From a virus, in the IMG/VR virus record IMGVR_UViG_3300044630_000439, positions 1-48,836 of that record: a stretch of DNA of 48,836 nt; one strand, 5' to 3'. A model generated the notes under the pieces. It saw nothing but the letters and a program-made list of their open reading frames with translations, had not been told where the DNA came from and did not search any database. Position 1 is the stretch's first letter; the number at the start of each line of letters is the position of its first letter. Positions 33,701 through 42,559 of the stretch are shown here, piece after piece. The translations under genes and the position numbers were made by a program.

Positions 33701-35008
33701 GATGCTCAGCAAAAAATTGTTGATGGCAAGCAAGAAGAGATCAGTGATTATCAGCATACAAATGATCTTATTCAGCAAGGAATTGACGATCTACAGAGGC
33801 AGGATGAATTAAGAAATAGAACAGCAGATGCTCTATCTCATGAACTTGAGTTAATGAGTGCTGCTGAAGAAAAGATAAAGTCTGCCTACGATAAGAGAAT
33901 TGCAGCGCTTGATGAGATTCAGAAGATTAATGAAGACATTGCAAATCAGCAGAGACAGCAACTCAATCTTGCTCAAGCACTATCTACTGGAGATGTGTAT
34001 GCTGCCGCAGCAGCCGCACAAGAGATGCAGGCATCACAAGCACAGAATGCTTCAGATAGACTTAGAACAGATCTTCAGCAAGGTATGCAGAATCAGATTG
34101 ATGGTCTAAGAACAGCAGAGGGTCTTACTAGAGCACAGGCAGAACAAAATATTGCTGACATTAAGGAACAGTCTTATCAGACAAGCCTGCTAATTAGAGC
34201 AGAAGAAGATAAGATCTACCAGAATAATCTTGAGGTTAGAAGACTTACAAACGAAATTTACAACATCAATGAAAGCAAGATTGAGCCACTACAGAAGCAG
34301 AATGATGCATACTCACAGATGCTTTCCTACCATCAGGAAGATGTTGAAACTGCCATTAAGGGTCTTACTCTTGCAGGACTAACTAGAGAGCAATACGAGA
34401 AGCAGTCATCAGCATTAGCAGATGCTATTAAGAATGCCCACGATCTAACTCCAGAACTAGTAGCCCTCGCTGGAAACTACACTAAAATCTATGAGGAAGC
34501 AAAGAAGGCAGCAAACGAGGCATCAAGATTTGGTACAAAGATTGCAAATCCAGCAGGAGTATCAAAAACCAATGCGGTAGCGTTAGATGTGTTGGCTGCT
34601 GCCAGACAAACTGGCGGAGGAATGGGCCTGACATTTAGCACAGGTGGGCTAGTTCCAAGAAAGTTTGCCAGAGGTGGAAGCGTAGGAATGGACTCTATTC
34701 CAGCAATGCTCACACCTGGAGAATTTGTAATGCGTAAGGCGGCAGTAGATCAGTATGGAAAGCCACTTCTATCAAAGATGAATATGGGTGCAGTATCCAC
34801 TCCAAGATATAACCTAGGCAAGAATGACATGGGATCAATCAAGTCATCAGGAAATGGTGTAAATACTATCGCTCCAGTGTATAATACATATAGCATCAAC
34901 GTTCCTGTAACTCAGCCTGGAGCATCTGCCGATGAGATTGCAAACAAGGTTATGACAAAGATCAGAAGCGTAGAGAGTAGTTCAATTAGGAGAATAAATG
35001 GATATTAA
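27779..35008 (+). CDS. Tape measure protein
   Basis: 2409 residues. The N-terminal part has coiled helices, then the conserved tape-measure core (residues about 240-430) with GIAVSDTIGLAAKAAAMG, ATRLATLGQIEQNQALDATI, LFMTAMREGGVNAAEGANAL and FGKYQFARMGALFENI. Two hydrophobic segments, near 541-570 and 1154-1190, are probable membrane-crossing helices for DNA ejection. Long helices with Gln and Lys fill 1850-2250. A TPGEFV motif occurs at T682 and again at T2312 (PAMLTPGEFVMRK). No peptidoglycan hydrolase motif was recognised. At about 0.15 nm per residue the tail would be about 360 nm long. A lower-GC segment around 29940-31000 differs in codon use. Confidence 0.93.
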   Translation: MADVNANINIDINTSPALANLRKMQAQITAFNESVISSNVAAAASQKQLNSALIQQVSAIKGFSTSIGNVETSMSRLGTAIEKNKLSLGEYFKYGVASSQTFGRVFSKEHNQVMDLATDRVKRLQTQYVALGESQHGMTRALAARPLSLFNADAAIATQRSQIFNKLLRDGSTSLVNFGKNTQWAGRQLMVGFTLPITMFGTVAAQVFSDLEKQIINFKRVYGDLGTTVSETEAMVVQIKALGKEYTKYGIAVSDTIGLAAKAAAMGAQGADLMAATEEATRLATLGQIEQNQALDATISLQTAFKISSEELASSIDFLNAVENQTVTSLDDITVAIPKVAPVIKGLGGDVKDLALFMTAMREGGVNAAEGANALKSGLASLINPTKAAREQLAAVGINIDTILSKNKGDLRGLVTEFGAALGTVNKFERQQTLAKVFGKYQFARMGALFENINRDGSQAQRVLDLTGASMEDLAKLSEKELGNIEQAVSVKFTAAVEKLKLAIAPIGEMFLKVATPIVNILANVADKFNELPDVIKTVITYGLGIGAVLVPSIIMLVGLLGNFIGNIMKIAVGFRSLMAKATGNAEAFQWFANSELDAMAAATSLEGATMSLTGALSVQRETVQSLATAYSRMAAAAQNAAANMPQAMRSPIASGANPRKMATGGFVAGRGNKDNQPALLTPGEFVVNKKSAKENKDVLIAINNGSMRKYSLGGDTDEAHVGGGISAVPGSSGAPSMMFASQRTRAPLAMMDVAKQLASPLQFLRNLTFKMSSTINRALSNGQQNLIEFETAWKDFGPEKWSKSISRTGLDFQEYGQEISKFDDFLLDEARRIAAIDQPDLANTPEKMVISDKNMEQAYPGAIKRLKEDNSLDEKRRAKLSDVLDEQYNTFTGVQKTWTQNEKIAMVLNDNIKVYADGVEITAKTEEEARRKLMAVQDKRLKIIDSQNRSFSTTPFRGSSAQSERYTASVFSGNQIVHPYTTAKPAQTLSEAQISQMRERFGIASASKEAKKMEDYVAQGMLVGAQKNQGVAAESGRILANAQMETMKDTPPFSTAGRVAGRGRRGATRPQGPANMYNAQGRQVQFLGMPEMPSVAGGAKGGFMSKISTAGTKFAGALTKGSAKLQGGMFALDGLVVGLSMMNNGVGEFAQKIMPVVFGLQGLTMMLPLLMGPMGIVAALGAVGVGLWMLDNARKEAQQATIDYSIAADGSARAFKDFAKELGSVSPLDKFNQMFSGVATEKQQEKLTAGQEFLKTEGGQALAKRAESLSGAGRVEGVLTELTQSIGLGIMNSNQAEGIAQALATKFKDPIFGKTLVDGIAKYVISNGDDVSNSVSTLLKSVTGDIDSALIKGKAAATQKVPTIGGRGVVLPPPRAIAGAAVTASLGPLMNATTKLAQAQAQVNLAYRDGALDAKEYANQSQRIQAQVTRVSSAIADLQLNSTDAKFSENLKMTALSLGMTEDAFAQMETQARNLESILSSQMGKSEEYAKRASNALQVAMVSGNLDAATAGSLPTLLQDKKYESVINLAVEGNPQLLPDIVKQLNSIEMMPEPMKSTLLLEWGKGGFKTPQEFLAWVNKTMTQMSFFAGNPMLSGQAFEAFNKSVDAIPMRQMTRLEEMFNTLKDSKIAPKIDFSIVNLDDLLAVDQAWNSLGKKKNISKIIKANDGYSDAMNGFKYSYEQLDSLPDITKKAVLLNLEVQAQINTSMDANLNSGNFFSSGAATGYGMQLDKQKDQLKSMLQEAFATPDGTGGPVDKSGGGDATKSWLEQLIADTNANLDLFPGMINKLKGKQIPDQIIEMIGVGEEGRKRAKEILALNGKKLNDLIAKFTKGTVNQAIKAAESRATEAKRKKKAEGILLDAGFTQEEASQVSSNSEDVFAIIAASSEKSGKSLRSLISAYRTLINTTKEAKTEEEKYSDALDKFNKLRDMMSAGFDAAEEAKRVELAGQFANKNGMTVEKMQEQVSLNQRLIDAQQKIVDGKQEEISDYQHTNDLIQQGIDDLQRQDELRNRTADALSHELELMSAAEEKIKSAYDKRIAALDEIQKINEDIANQQRQQLNLAQALSTGDVYAAAAAAQEMQASQAQNASDRLRTDLQQGMQNQIDGLRTAEGLTRAQAEQNIADIKEQSYQTSLLIRAEEDKIYQNNLEVRRLTNEIYNINESKIEPLQKQNDAYSQMLSYHQEDVETAIKGLTLAGLTREQYEKQSSALADAIKNAHDLTPELVALAGNYTKIYEEAKKAANEASRFGTKIANPAGVSKTNAVALDVLAAARQTGGGMGLTFSTGGLVPRKFARGGSVGMDSIPAMLTPGEFVMRKAAVDQYGKPLLSKMNMGAVSTPRYNLGKNDMGSIKSSGNGVNTIAPVYNTYSINVPVTQPGASADEIANKVMTKIRSVESSSIRRINGY

Positions 35009-35636
35009 TCCAAACAACCCAACTAGCACCTCTACATATATATCTGGAAGAAAGAAGTATTCTCGTCCACAGGCCATGCTATGGTCAGAAAATTCTGGAA
35101 CCATATCTAATGGAGTAAGAATTCCTTCAGGACTTGAGAAAGAAGACTTTATTATCTGCTCTGATCATAATCGTGGAGATATCAGCATAGGAAATCAAAG
35201 AATTGAAACTCGTCAAAGAATGGTTAATGGAACAATGCGTTCATACCATATTGCTGACAAGATTTCAGTAAGCCTATCTTGGCAGAGACTTCCATCAAGA
35301 TCATTCTCTAGAAACGTAGTTTTTGATGCCAATGGAAAGCCAACTATGCTCGCCTCTGATCTAGAGCACACTGTTGATGGCGGGGCAGGAGGAGTGGAAC
35401 TTCTAGACTGGTACGAGAACCACCCTGGCCCATTCTATGTATATCTTGGTTATGACAAGTACAACAACGATTCCTTCAAGGTTGCTGGAAAGATAGAGGA
35501 TGAGTCCTTTAACTATCTTGGAATATACAATGATGTTAGACTCATGTACTTTTCCAGTTTTGAATACACAATAGAAAAAAGAGGCGGAACAAACTTTGAC
35601 TTTTGGAACATATCTGTTTCACTGGAAGAGGTCTAA
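34998..35636 (+). CDS. Distal tail protein-like (Dit-like)
   Basis: 212 residues; starts within the last codons of the tape measure gene, preceded by AGGAGA. It follows the tape measure, where siphoviruses encode the distal tail protein that links the tube to the tip. The sequence is mainly beta (FIICSDHNRGDISIGNQRIE, KISVSLSWQRLPSRSF) with VELLDWYENHPGPFYVYLGY in the middle and a VSLEEV C-terminus, comparable with the Dit N-terminal barrel. The stop overlaps the next start (TAATG). Identification rests on order and pattern. Confidence 0.6.
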   Translation: MDINPNNPTSTSTYISGRKKYSRPQAMLWSENSGTISNGVRIPSGLEKEDFIICSDHNRGDISIGNQRIETRQRMVNGTMRSYHIADKISVSLSWQRLPSRSFSRNVVFDANGKPTMLASDLEHTVDGGAGGVELLDWYENHPGPFYVYLGYDKYNNDSFKVAGKIEDESFNYLGIYNDVRLMYFSSFEYTIEKRGGTNFDFWNISVSLEEV

Positions 35637-38600
35637 TGTTTGAGTCACAAGACCTTGAGAATGCTCTAAAGTATCAACATACCATTGAAAGCCAGCAAGC
35701 GGTTTTTATAGAATGGAACATGAATCAGTCTTATAATATTCGTAAGGTTGGAAATTATCGCTACCGTCCAGGAACAAGCGATCCAAAATATGGATTGATT
35801 AGATCTATCTATGAATCATCAGACTCTGGCGGATACTACACAGGAGCAACAGATTCAGATACAGTCATCAATGCTGGATTTAACGATGATAACACCCCTA
35901 CAACCTTTACTACTGCAAAGCAAAAGATAAAGTTAATTTATTCACTCGATGATTGCTTTAAGCAGAATAGACCAAGATCTGGCATCAACAAATTACTTTA
36001 TCTAGGGGTTTCTGGTGCTGCCTATGGCTCTGGTCAATATATTGATGGACTAACCTCTGGGCAAAATGGAACTATCAATTACGCTCGTCGTCCAAGATAT
36101 TACATGTCGTCAAGATACGATGACTTTAAGTATTGGACTTCATATAGAACAGAGGTTGTTGACGGCGCAACAAGTGAGTTTGGAATTTCTGTAAGCCAAA
36201 ATACAGGAACCTCAAACCCTTCATATTACATTTATGACGCTGCTCCCTTTGTGGTTTACGAAAATCCAGTTCCAGCAAATAGAATTGCAGTAAAGATGCA
36301 AACAAATGTTGGAGAAGTTAATAATGGACCATACAGAATTGGAAACAATAACAATGTTCCAGATCCTCTATACGGATTGTCAAATAGAACAGTTCCAAGA
36401 ATTTGGAGAATCCAGGGGCTCGATAGCAATAATAACTGGGTAGAGTTAATTTCATTCTCAGAGTCACAGACACGATCTGACGGATCTCCAATTATTGGGT
36501 CAGATGGTCAAGTTGAGATTGAGTATGGACTATCCATTCCAAGTCTCTATCAGAATAATTACACATTTGCTGGTGAACTTTCATCACTATCAATGCTGCC
36601 AGATCTAGCACCTTACGGATATGCGTACCTATACAAGACCTCAGATACAGATAAGGGAGTCTTGTACATTAGCGACGGATCAAACTGGCAAACGTATGAT
36701 CCAGAATATTCCTGGTCAGTATCTTCAACAAACATAACGAAGAACACTAAGGTTGTTACAAAGTTAGCCAATCCAGATTACTACCTAGATGGATCAACAA
36801 AGGTGTTTAGGCAGTTTGAATTTCTTTATGGACTAAGAGTTGTTGTAGACACAATGAATAAGGCTAACTGCACATTCGATCTTATTGAGTTATCCCCAAG
36901 ACTAATTGGAGATATTACAGAAAAGGTTGAGTCATTTTCAATTACTAAGACTCTATCAGATCTTGGAACACACTCATTGCCAACAGGAGCCTTGCTAGCG
37001 TCAACTGGAAACATCTCTCTTTTTGATGATGACTTATCGTTTAACGAAAACAATACTTTCAATATGACAACAGCACAGGGAAGTATCGTTAGTCAATATT
37101 CAAATAGTAGAATGAAATTCTTATTCTATGATGTTGTTAAGAATATTAATAATTATGATTACTATATTCCTATTAAAACAATGTATTCAGAAAGAGTTCC
37201 ACAGGCAAGCGACGGATCTGTATCCTTATCAACGGAACTCAGAGATTTATTCTTCCTACTGGAATCAAAGAAGTCTCCAGAAATTCTTCTTACCAACGTC
37301 TCACTAAGTTATGCTATAACAGTACTTTTAGATAGCATTGGATTTAGCAACTATGTTTTTAAGAGAACGGTAGACGATGAAGAACTAATAATCCCATTCT
37401 TCTTTGTAGGACCAGATCAGAATATTGCAGAAACCTTGCAGCAGTTAGCCATATCATCACAGACAGCAATATTCTTTGATGAATACAACAATCTTGTAGT
37501 CATGTCAAAGAACTACTTACTACCATCACTGAGCGCAAGAGATACAGACCTAACACTCTACGGTCAGGAGACAGTTGTTGGTGGCAACACAGTTCTTCCA
37601 AACATAGTTAGCATATCTTCACAAGAAAAGAAAACCTTTAATGGTGGAGAGATAAATTATACAACTAGGTATATTCAGAAATCAATTGGATCAATTGCTC
37701 AGGCTCCTTATACCGCTGAATATCAGACATATATCTACAAGCCAGTTCTTCTTTGGGAGGTTGCTGGTCAAGAAATGGCAAGGACGATTAATGAAGATGC
37801 TCAGCAATCTTCTGGGTATTCCTTAGCAGCCATGCCATTAAAGACCACTCTACCAGCAACGCTACCAACATATTCAGGTGGCAACATCTTAAACAACATT
37901 ATAGACTTCGGAGAGAATGTATATTGGCTAGGAAACTACGCTGGTTACTTCTATGCTAATGGAGAGATTATTAGATATGACGCTGTTGAGTACTCTGTCG
38001 CTGGCGTGGGTAATGTGTGGATTGAGAACAATCAGCAGTACCAGGATTACTTTAGTAAGTTAGTGTTTAATGGAAAGATGTATCCAACTGGAAATGTTAG
38101 AATTTACACAAATGTCCAGGGCGGTGCTGTTCAGGAGCATGGTCGTGGACAGTTCGGCACTCCTGTTGTTGAGCATAAGTCTGGACTAGGAACATCTTCA
38201 TCTTGGATTAACGACACCAATGTTCGTGGATCAATACAAAATGCCAAGGATTATTTATTCAACACAAGCGTAAACCTATCATACCCAAGTAACACGGGCG
38301 TAGATGAAGCAGGCACAACAAAGATTATTGGATCAAACACATACAGTTCACAATCTTATGCTGTTAAGTCTACAAGAAATAGCGTAATAAAAAACTTTAT
38401 GGCAAACACCAACCTTACTGAAAATTCAGTAAACTACTACAAGAGTGCCCTATCAGGCTCTGTTCAAACCTCAGCCCTAGTATTTAATGGTCCCACCGTT
38501 CCATCAGAAATTGATCCAGCAGACTTTGTATCCTATGTCTATCAGCCACTAGATAAGCCATACAAGCATTTTGGAACCAGAATGAGAATCGTTGGAAAGA

Positions 38601-40510
38601 TTGAATCTGGAACAAACGTAGACCAGACCCCAGTAGGATCATTTGACATTTACTCTCCAAGTGGGCTAATATCCACAGATCCAGAAAAGCAGGTTTCAAT
38701 TACTGGCGGCAGTGGAGGTATCGCCTTTGGATTAAACAAGGACACAAATGTCGGATACTATTTTGAGATTGCAGCACTCTCTCAGAACTCTGTTTCTTCA
38801 TACAAAGATAACTCAAATATATCTTCATACAAGATATTAAATAATCCAGCAACTACATGCACTAGCGGAGTTGTTACCGTAACGCTTTCAACACAGCATG
38901 ACTTTGAGGTAGGATCTTCCGTCACCATATCAGGTCTTATTGATGACAATAACAAGACAGCAGCCTCAACCCCACTAAATGGAGAATACCTAGTTACTGA
39001 AATATCTTCCGATAGAAAGGTGTTTAAGTATAATATCGGAACGTCTCTCACCACCACCGCATCAACTGGCGGTACGGTTAGCCAGGTTCTTGATTCAAAC
39101 ACTTTGATCTCAGATGTATTCTTCTACAAGATTGTTTCTGGACCAAATACCGCAGACATTATTAAGAAGAAGAAGGACTCTGGAACGGTAACCCTTACAA
39201 CACTAAGGCCACACTCCCTTGTTGTAGGAGAAAGCATTGTTGTCAATATTGGGGATGGTGCATTCGATGGCACATATCAGATAACCGCAATAGACACAAA
39301 GAGCATCAGTTATCTTAAGTCAGGATCAAATGTTACTGAGGTAGATCTAAGCACCGTAGGCTTAGTTACTGGAGTAAACAAACTTGCTATTCCAGAGGTT
39401 TTGTGGAGAGGTTTTACGGAAATTCTTGTAGATGATGGAAAGTTTACTTCACAAGCAAGACTTACAACTTCTGAAAAGACAACGGTATACGACTTATCAG
39501 CAGAATATCTTGATGTTGGAACAACTAGAACATTCTATCTCTATCTCAATGATAAGCAGATTGCTGTAGTTAATGATACATCTCCTCTACCACTTTACAA
39601 TAACCTAGCACTCTTTGTTCGTGGATCATCTCGCGTAATGTTTGAGAATCTTTACGCACTCTCAGATAACTTTGCTGAAAATACTGCAAGAGCATTGCAG
39701 TTGCCAGTATCAAAAATCTTTGGAGATGAAAATGTAACAGAAAAGGATGCCCTACAGAAATATGCAATTAGTGGAATTGTTCAGAACACATACCTAACTG
39801 GTATCAGTTCCCAGGGAGAACCCCTATACGATCTATACTATGAAGAGTTCGGAACTATTATGAGAGAAGCAGCATACTTTAACATTAAGTACGACAGAGC
39901 CTTCCCAGCACTATATGCTCAACTTGCCAAGACAATCAATCGTGCAAAGGGATACACTGTTTCTGGATTCTATGCAGGGGCATATGGAGCAGAATTCCTT
40001 ATCTTCAATGCCATTGATAAGAACCTAAACCTAGATGACACTACTGGAAACTACCTTAGAATACTTGGAATTTCATTTACTCAGAACACTACACACTCAC
40101 TAAACGTTGATGACTTCTTCAAGAAGAATAGCAATTTCACAACCTCGCTATATTCTGGATCAAGTGATTCAGAGTCATACCAAAGATTGTATACAGATAT
40201 TCTTAATAGCAGAAACAAGTACGGTAGGAATGATTTTAGTATTGATGCACAGTATGTTCAGACAACGGCAGCAGCAGAGTCAATAATGGACTGGACAATA
40301 AAGAGAGTGCTCTACCCAAGAAGGGCTGTTGGCGTATCAACATTTGCTACACCACACCTACAACTTGGAGATATTGTACAGATCGTACACAAGGATGATG
40401 CAGGGGTTTCATATGTCGCACCAGATAATACAAGGTTTGTAGTCTATAATATTGAATATCAAAAGGGCGGTGGATCAGCATCTACAACGGTCCACTTAGC
40501 GGAGGTATAA
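35636..40510 (+). CDS. Large tail tip protein (tail-associated, Tal-like)
   Basis: 1624 residues from ATG 35636 (TAATG overlap with the upstream gene; an earlier in-frame ATG at 35603 lies inside that gene). Early residues have a beta-sandwich with FEFLYGLRVVVDTMNKANC and a tip-hub-like region (ITEKVESFSITKTLSDLGTH, RDLFFLLESKKSPEILLTNV). Two related beta modules occur near residues 1070-1150 and 1173-1245, each with a (T/V)-H-(D/S)-F-or-L...G-x-x-V and G-x-Y-x-(V/I)-T pattern. The C-terminus is a hub-type domain with RVLYPRRAVGVSTFATPHLQLGDIVQI. Probably forms the tail tip with the Dit-like protein. No hydrolase motif seen. Confidence 0.75.
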   Translation: MFESQDLENALKYQHTIESQQAVFIEWNMNQSYNIRKVGNYRYRPGTSDPKYGLIRSIYESSDSGGYYTGATDSDTVINAGFNDDNTPTTFTTAKQKIKLIYSLDDCFKQNRPRSGINKLLYLGVSGAAYGSGQYIDGLTSGQNGTINYARRPRYYMSSRYDDFKYWTSYRTEVVDGATSEFGISVSQNTGTSNPSYYIYDAAPFVVYENPVPANRIAVKMQTNVGEVNNGPYRIGNNNNVPDPLYGLSNRTVPRIWRIQGLDSNNNWVELISFSESQTRSDGSPIIGSDGQVEIEYGLSIPSLYQNNYTFAGELSSLSMLPDLAPYGYAYLYKTSDTDKGVLYISDGSNWQTYDPEYSWSVSSTNITKNTKVVTKLANPDYYLDGSTKVFRQFEFLYGLRVVVDTMNKANCTFDLIELSPRLIGDITEKVESFSITKTLSDLGTHSLPTGALLASTGNISLFDDDLSFNENNTFNMTTAQGSIVSQYSNSRMKFLFYDVVKNINNYDYYIPIKTMYSERVPQASDGSVSLSTELRDLFFLLESKKSPEILLTNVSLSYAITVLLDSIGFSNYVFKRTVDDEELIIPFFFVGPDQNIAETLQQLAISSQTAIFFDEYNNLVVMSKNYLLPSLSARDTDLTLYGQETVVGGNTVLPNIVSISSQEKKTFNGGEINYTTRYIQKSIGSIAQAPYTAEYQTYIYKPVLLWEVAGQEMARTINEDAQQSSGYSLAAMPLKTTLPATLPTYSGGNILNNIIDFGENVYWLGNYAGYFYANGEIIRYDAVEYSVAGVGNVWIENNQQYQDYFSKLVFNGKMYPTGNVRIYTNVQGGAVQEHGRGQFGTPVVEHKSGLGTSSSWINDTNVRGSIQNAKDYLFNTSVNLSYPSNTGVDEAGTTKIIGSNTYSSQSYAVKSTRNSVIKNFMANTNLTENSVNYYKSALSGSVQTSALVFNGPTVPSEIDPADFVSYVYQPLDKPYKHFGTRMRIVGKIESGTNVDQTPVGSFDIYSPSGLISTDPEKQVSITGGSGGIAFGLNKDTNVGYYFEIAALSQNSVSSYKDNSNISSYKILNNPATTCTSGVVTVTLSTQHDFEVGSSVTISGLIDDNNKTAASTPLNGEYLVTEISSDRKVFKYNIGTSLTTTASTGGTVSQVLDSNTLISDVFFYKIVSGPNTADIIKKKKDSGTVTLTTLRPHSLVVGESIVVNIGDGAFDGTYQITAIDTKSISYLKSGSNVTEVDLSTVGLVTGVNKLAIPEVLWRGFTEILVDDGKFTSQARLTTSEKTTVYDLSAEYLDVGTTRTFYLYLNDKQIAVVNDTSPLPLYNNLALFVRGSSRVMFENLYALSDNFAENTARALQLPVSKIFGDENVTEKDALQKYAISGIVQNTYLTGISSQGEPLYDLYYEEFGTIMREAAYFNIKYDRAFPALYAQLAKTINRAKGYTVSGFYAGAYGAEFLIFNAIDKNLNLDDTTGNYLRILGISFTQNTTHSLNVDDFFKKNSNFTTSLYSGSSDSESYQRLYTDILNSRNKYGRNDFSIDAQYVQTTAAAESIMDWTIKRVLYPRRAVGVSTFATPHLQLGDIVQIVHKDDAGVSYVAPDNTRFVVYNIEYQKGGGSASTTVHLAEV

Positions 40511-40511
40511 A

Positions 40512-41102
40512 ATGTCAGATATTCGTGCAGGACTAGAGCCCTGGCAACCATCTGGAAACGATGCTGTAGATAGACAAAGGGGTAAGGGTATATATTATGT
40601 GCCGTCGCCCCCACCAACACCAAGTCCAGTTGCAGCACCTTCACCCCCTCCACCACCCCCAGTTCCAGCACTTCCAGTATTCGTTCCACTATCTAACGTT
40701 AACAAAAACTTTAAGGTAGCACCAAGCGATATTATTCAGTTCAATGATGATGCCATATCTGTTACACAAATACAGCAGTTATTATTTGAAGATATCGGAG
40801 CCATTGAATTGGCAAATATTTCTAGGTCAGACTTGATTGACGGTCAGCCAGCAGTGTATACTCCAGTTGCAAATCTATCAACACTCAATAGAGAATTTAA
40901 TCCAAACAATATTGTTGCAACAGCCAACTCCCTGGATTATTTTTCAAGATTTGGTCTAGATATTTCTTCCAGAGGGGTTCAACTTCCCTATTTTAATGAC
41001 AATGGCGACTTAGTGATAGAGATAGAAACGGTAAATGAAGGCGAAGAAATTCAGGTAGAAATCCTCACAAATGGTACAATTAACTTGGTAGGCGACGTAT
41101 GA
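40512..41102 (+). CDS. Tail protein with proline-rich linker
   Basis: 196 residues. A short N-terminal segment is followed by a Pro-rich linker at about residues 32-55 (PSPPPTPSPVAAP, then PPPPPPVPALP) and a C-terminal domain with FSRFGLDISSRGVQLPYFND and NGDLVIEIETV. The domain resembles small tail proteins of actinobacteriophages placed after the tip protein. GGAGGT six bases before the ATG gives a good ribosome site, and the end overlaps the next start (ATGA). The linker probably holds the C-terminal domain away from the tip. Confidence 0.65.
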   Translation: MSDIRAGLEPWQPSGNDAVDRQRGKGIYYVPSPPPTPSPVAAPSPPPPPPVPALPVFVPLSNVNKNFKVAPSDIIQFNDDAISVTQIQQLLFEDIGAIELANISRSDLIDGQPAVYTPVANLSTLNREFNPNNIVATANSLDYFSRFGLDISSRGVQLPYFNDNGDLVIEIETVNEGEEIQVEILTNGTINLVGDV

Positions 41103-42559
41103 TAACTAATGATGGCAAAGAGATTATCTCAAAATATCTTTTGGGACAAGTACCCTCTTTTGCGACCCATTTATCTATTGGGTGTGGGGCAAAGCCATTA
41201 GGCGCTGGAGACGCAATCCCCAACACAATCTATGGCAAGCAGCGCATGGATTTCGAGATGACAAGAGTTCCTATTTCTTCCAAGGGATTCGTTGATGATT
41301 CAGCAACCTATGTCATTACAAATAAGCAGTTGAGCACAAACGTAGCCACATTGACAACATCTGTGGATCACGATATTGTTGTGGGAGAAACAGTAATTAT
41401 TTCTGGGGTTGATTCAACATTCAACGGTCAGTATCGTGTAACAGGTGTCACTGGAACAACCTTTAGTTATGACCTCGTTGCATCCAACGTTACCTCTGCT
41501 GCGGTAAGCCCAAATGGATCTGTAATCGTTTCTAGAACAAAGGTTTCCTTAACGGCAGAACTGCCAACTGGAAACAAGTATGAGATTACTGAGGTAGGAA
41601 TTTGGTCAACAGGAAGCAACAGTCTTGCAACTCAATATGACAGTAGAATGATCTTCAACTTCACACAGTCCTGGCAGTACCATGGAAATAATACCACTCC
41701 AGGGTCATCAACAGTGTCCATCGGAGATCCACCAATAAAGACGCTTGGATCTTCAACCGTAACTGATATTAGCGTTCCAGAAGTTACATTCTATACAGCA
41801 ACAACAGATCCGCTATTCCAACTTAGCACTAGAAAGTTGAGAAAGGAAGGACCACGCCACCTCAATACAACGCTGTTGGTTCGTGGCGATATGTCAACCA
41901 TTAGTCCAGCAAGTGGAACATCTTGGACAACATCAAACATCGTGGGAAACTGGACAGCAACAGGAACACACATTCACTTAAACAATATTAGTTTTGATAT
42001 TTCTGGAAACAATTCAGCAGACCTTCTTAAACTAGCCTTCTCTGTAATTGATAAGACAGCAGTTGGGGCATCAATCAATGACGTTAAGATATTAATGGAA
42101 TTTTATAAGAATGAGTCAAACACAACAAATGCCTATGCCAAGGCACAGATATATGTTCCAGGGGCGGCATACAATGGAAACCAGTATCTAAATGACAATA
42201 AGTATTATGTAGCCGCATGGCAGTTGTCTCAGGACATTGACTACTCTAACTACTCAGGCTCATCAGCAGCAACCTTATCTAAGCCATATGTTAGATTCTT
42301 CTCATCAACAGACTTTAGTTCATCAGAAGTAAGAGTGTGCAGAATCTGGGTAATGGTGAATAAGGGTAATGCAACAACTCCAGTTGCCTCTACAGACAAC
42401 TACATCTCATTTGATGGATTTAGAATTGATAACACTCTTGAGAATCCTACATACAAAATGTCAGGGTACTCGTTAATTAAGGGAACGGGAACACCAATTT
42501 CAAAGTTAGCAAACACCAACAACTACATTGACTTTAGATTCTCCCTTGGAGTTTCATAA
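41099..42559 (+). CDS. Tail fibre or baseplate-associated protein
   Basis: 486 residues. The N-terminus (KEIISKYLLGQVPSFATHLS, IGCGAKPL) and later VSLTAELPTGNKYEITEVGIW are typical of fibre-base proteins that attach to the tail tip. Residues 71-143 contain a beta module (HDIVVGETVIISGV, FNGQYRVTGV, TFSYDL) that also occurs twice in the preceding 1624-residue tail protein. The C-terminal half is a jelly-roll-like domain with aromatic strands. It overlaps its upstream neighbour by ATGA and its downstream one by TAATG, forming a coupled tail-tip operon. Confidence 0.65.
   Translation: MITNDGKEIISKYLLGQVPSFATHLSIGCGAKPLGAGDAIPNTIYGKQRMDFEMTRVPISSKGFVDDSATYVITNKQLSTNVATLTTSVDHDIVVGETVIISGVDSTFNGQYRVTGVTGTTFSYDLVASNVTSAAVSPNGSVIVSRTKVSLTAELPTGNKYEITEVGIWSTGSNSLATQYDSRMIFNFTQSWQYHGNNTTPGSSTVSIGDPPIKTLGSSTVTDISVPEVTFYTATTDPLFQLSTRKLRKEGPRHLNTTLLVRGDMSTISPASGTSWTTSNIVGNWTATGTHIHLNNISFDISGNNSADLLKLAFSVIDKTAVGASINDVKILMEFYKNESNTTNAYAKAQIYVPGAAYNGNQYLNDNKYYVAAWQLSQDIDYSNYSGSSAATLSKPYVRFFSSTDFSSSEVRVCRIWVMVNKGNATTPVASTDNYISFDGFRIDNTLENPTYKMSGYSLIKGTGTPISKLANTNNYIDFRFSLGVS

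Noticed and set aside
27779-35008. Peptidoglycan hydrolase domain in the tape measure
   Set aside because: I found no convincing NlpC/P60, M23 or lysozyme motif; the TPGEFV repeats are common non-enzymatic tape measure motifs.
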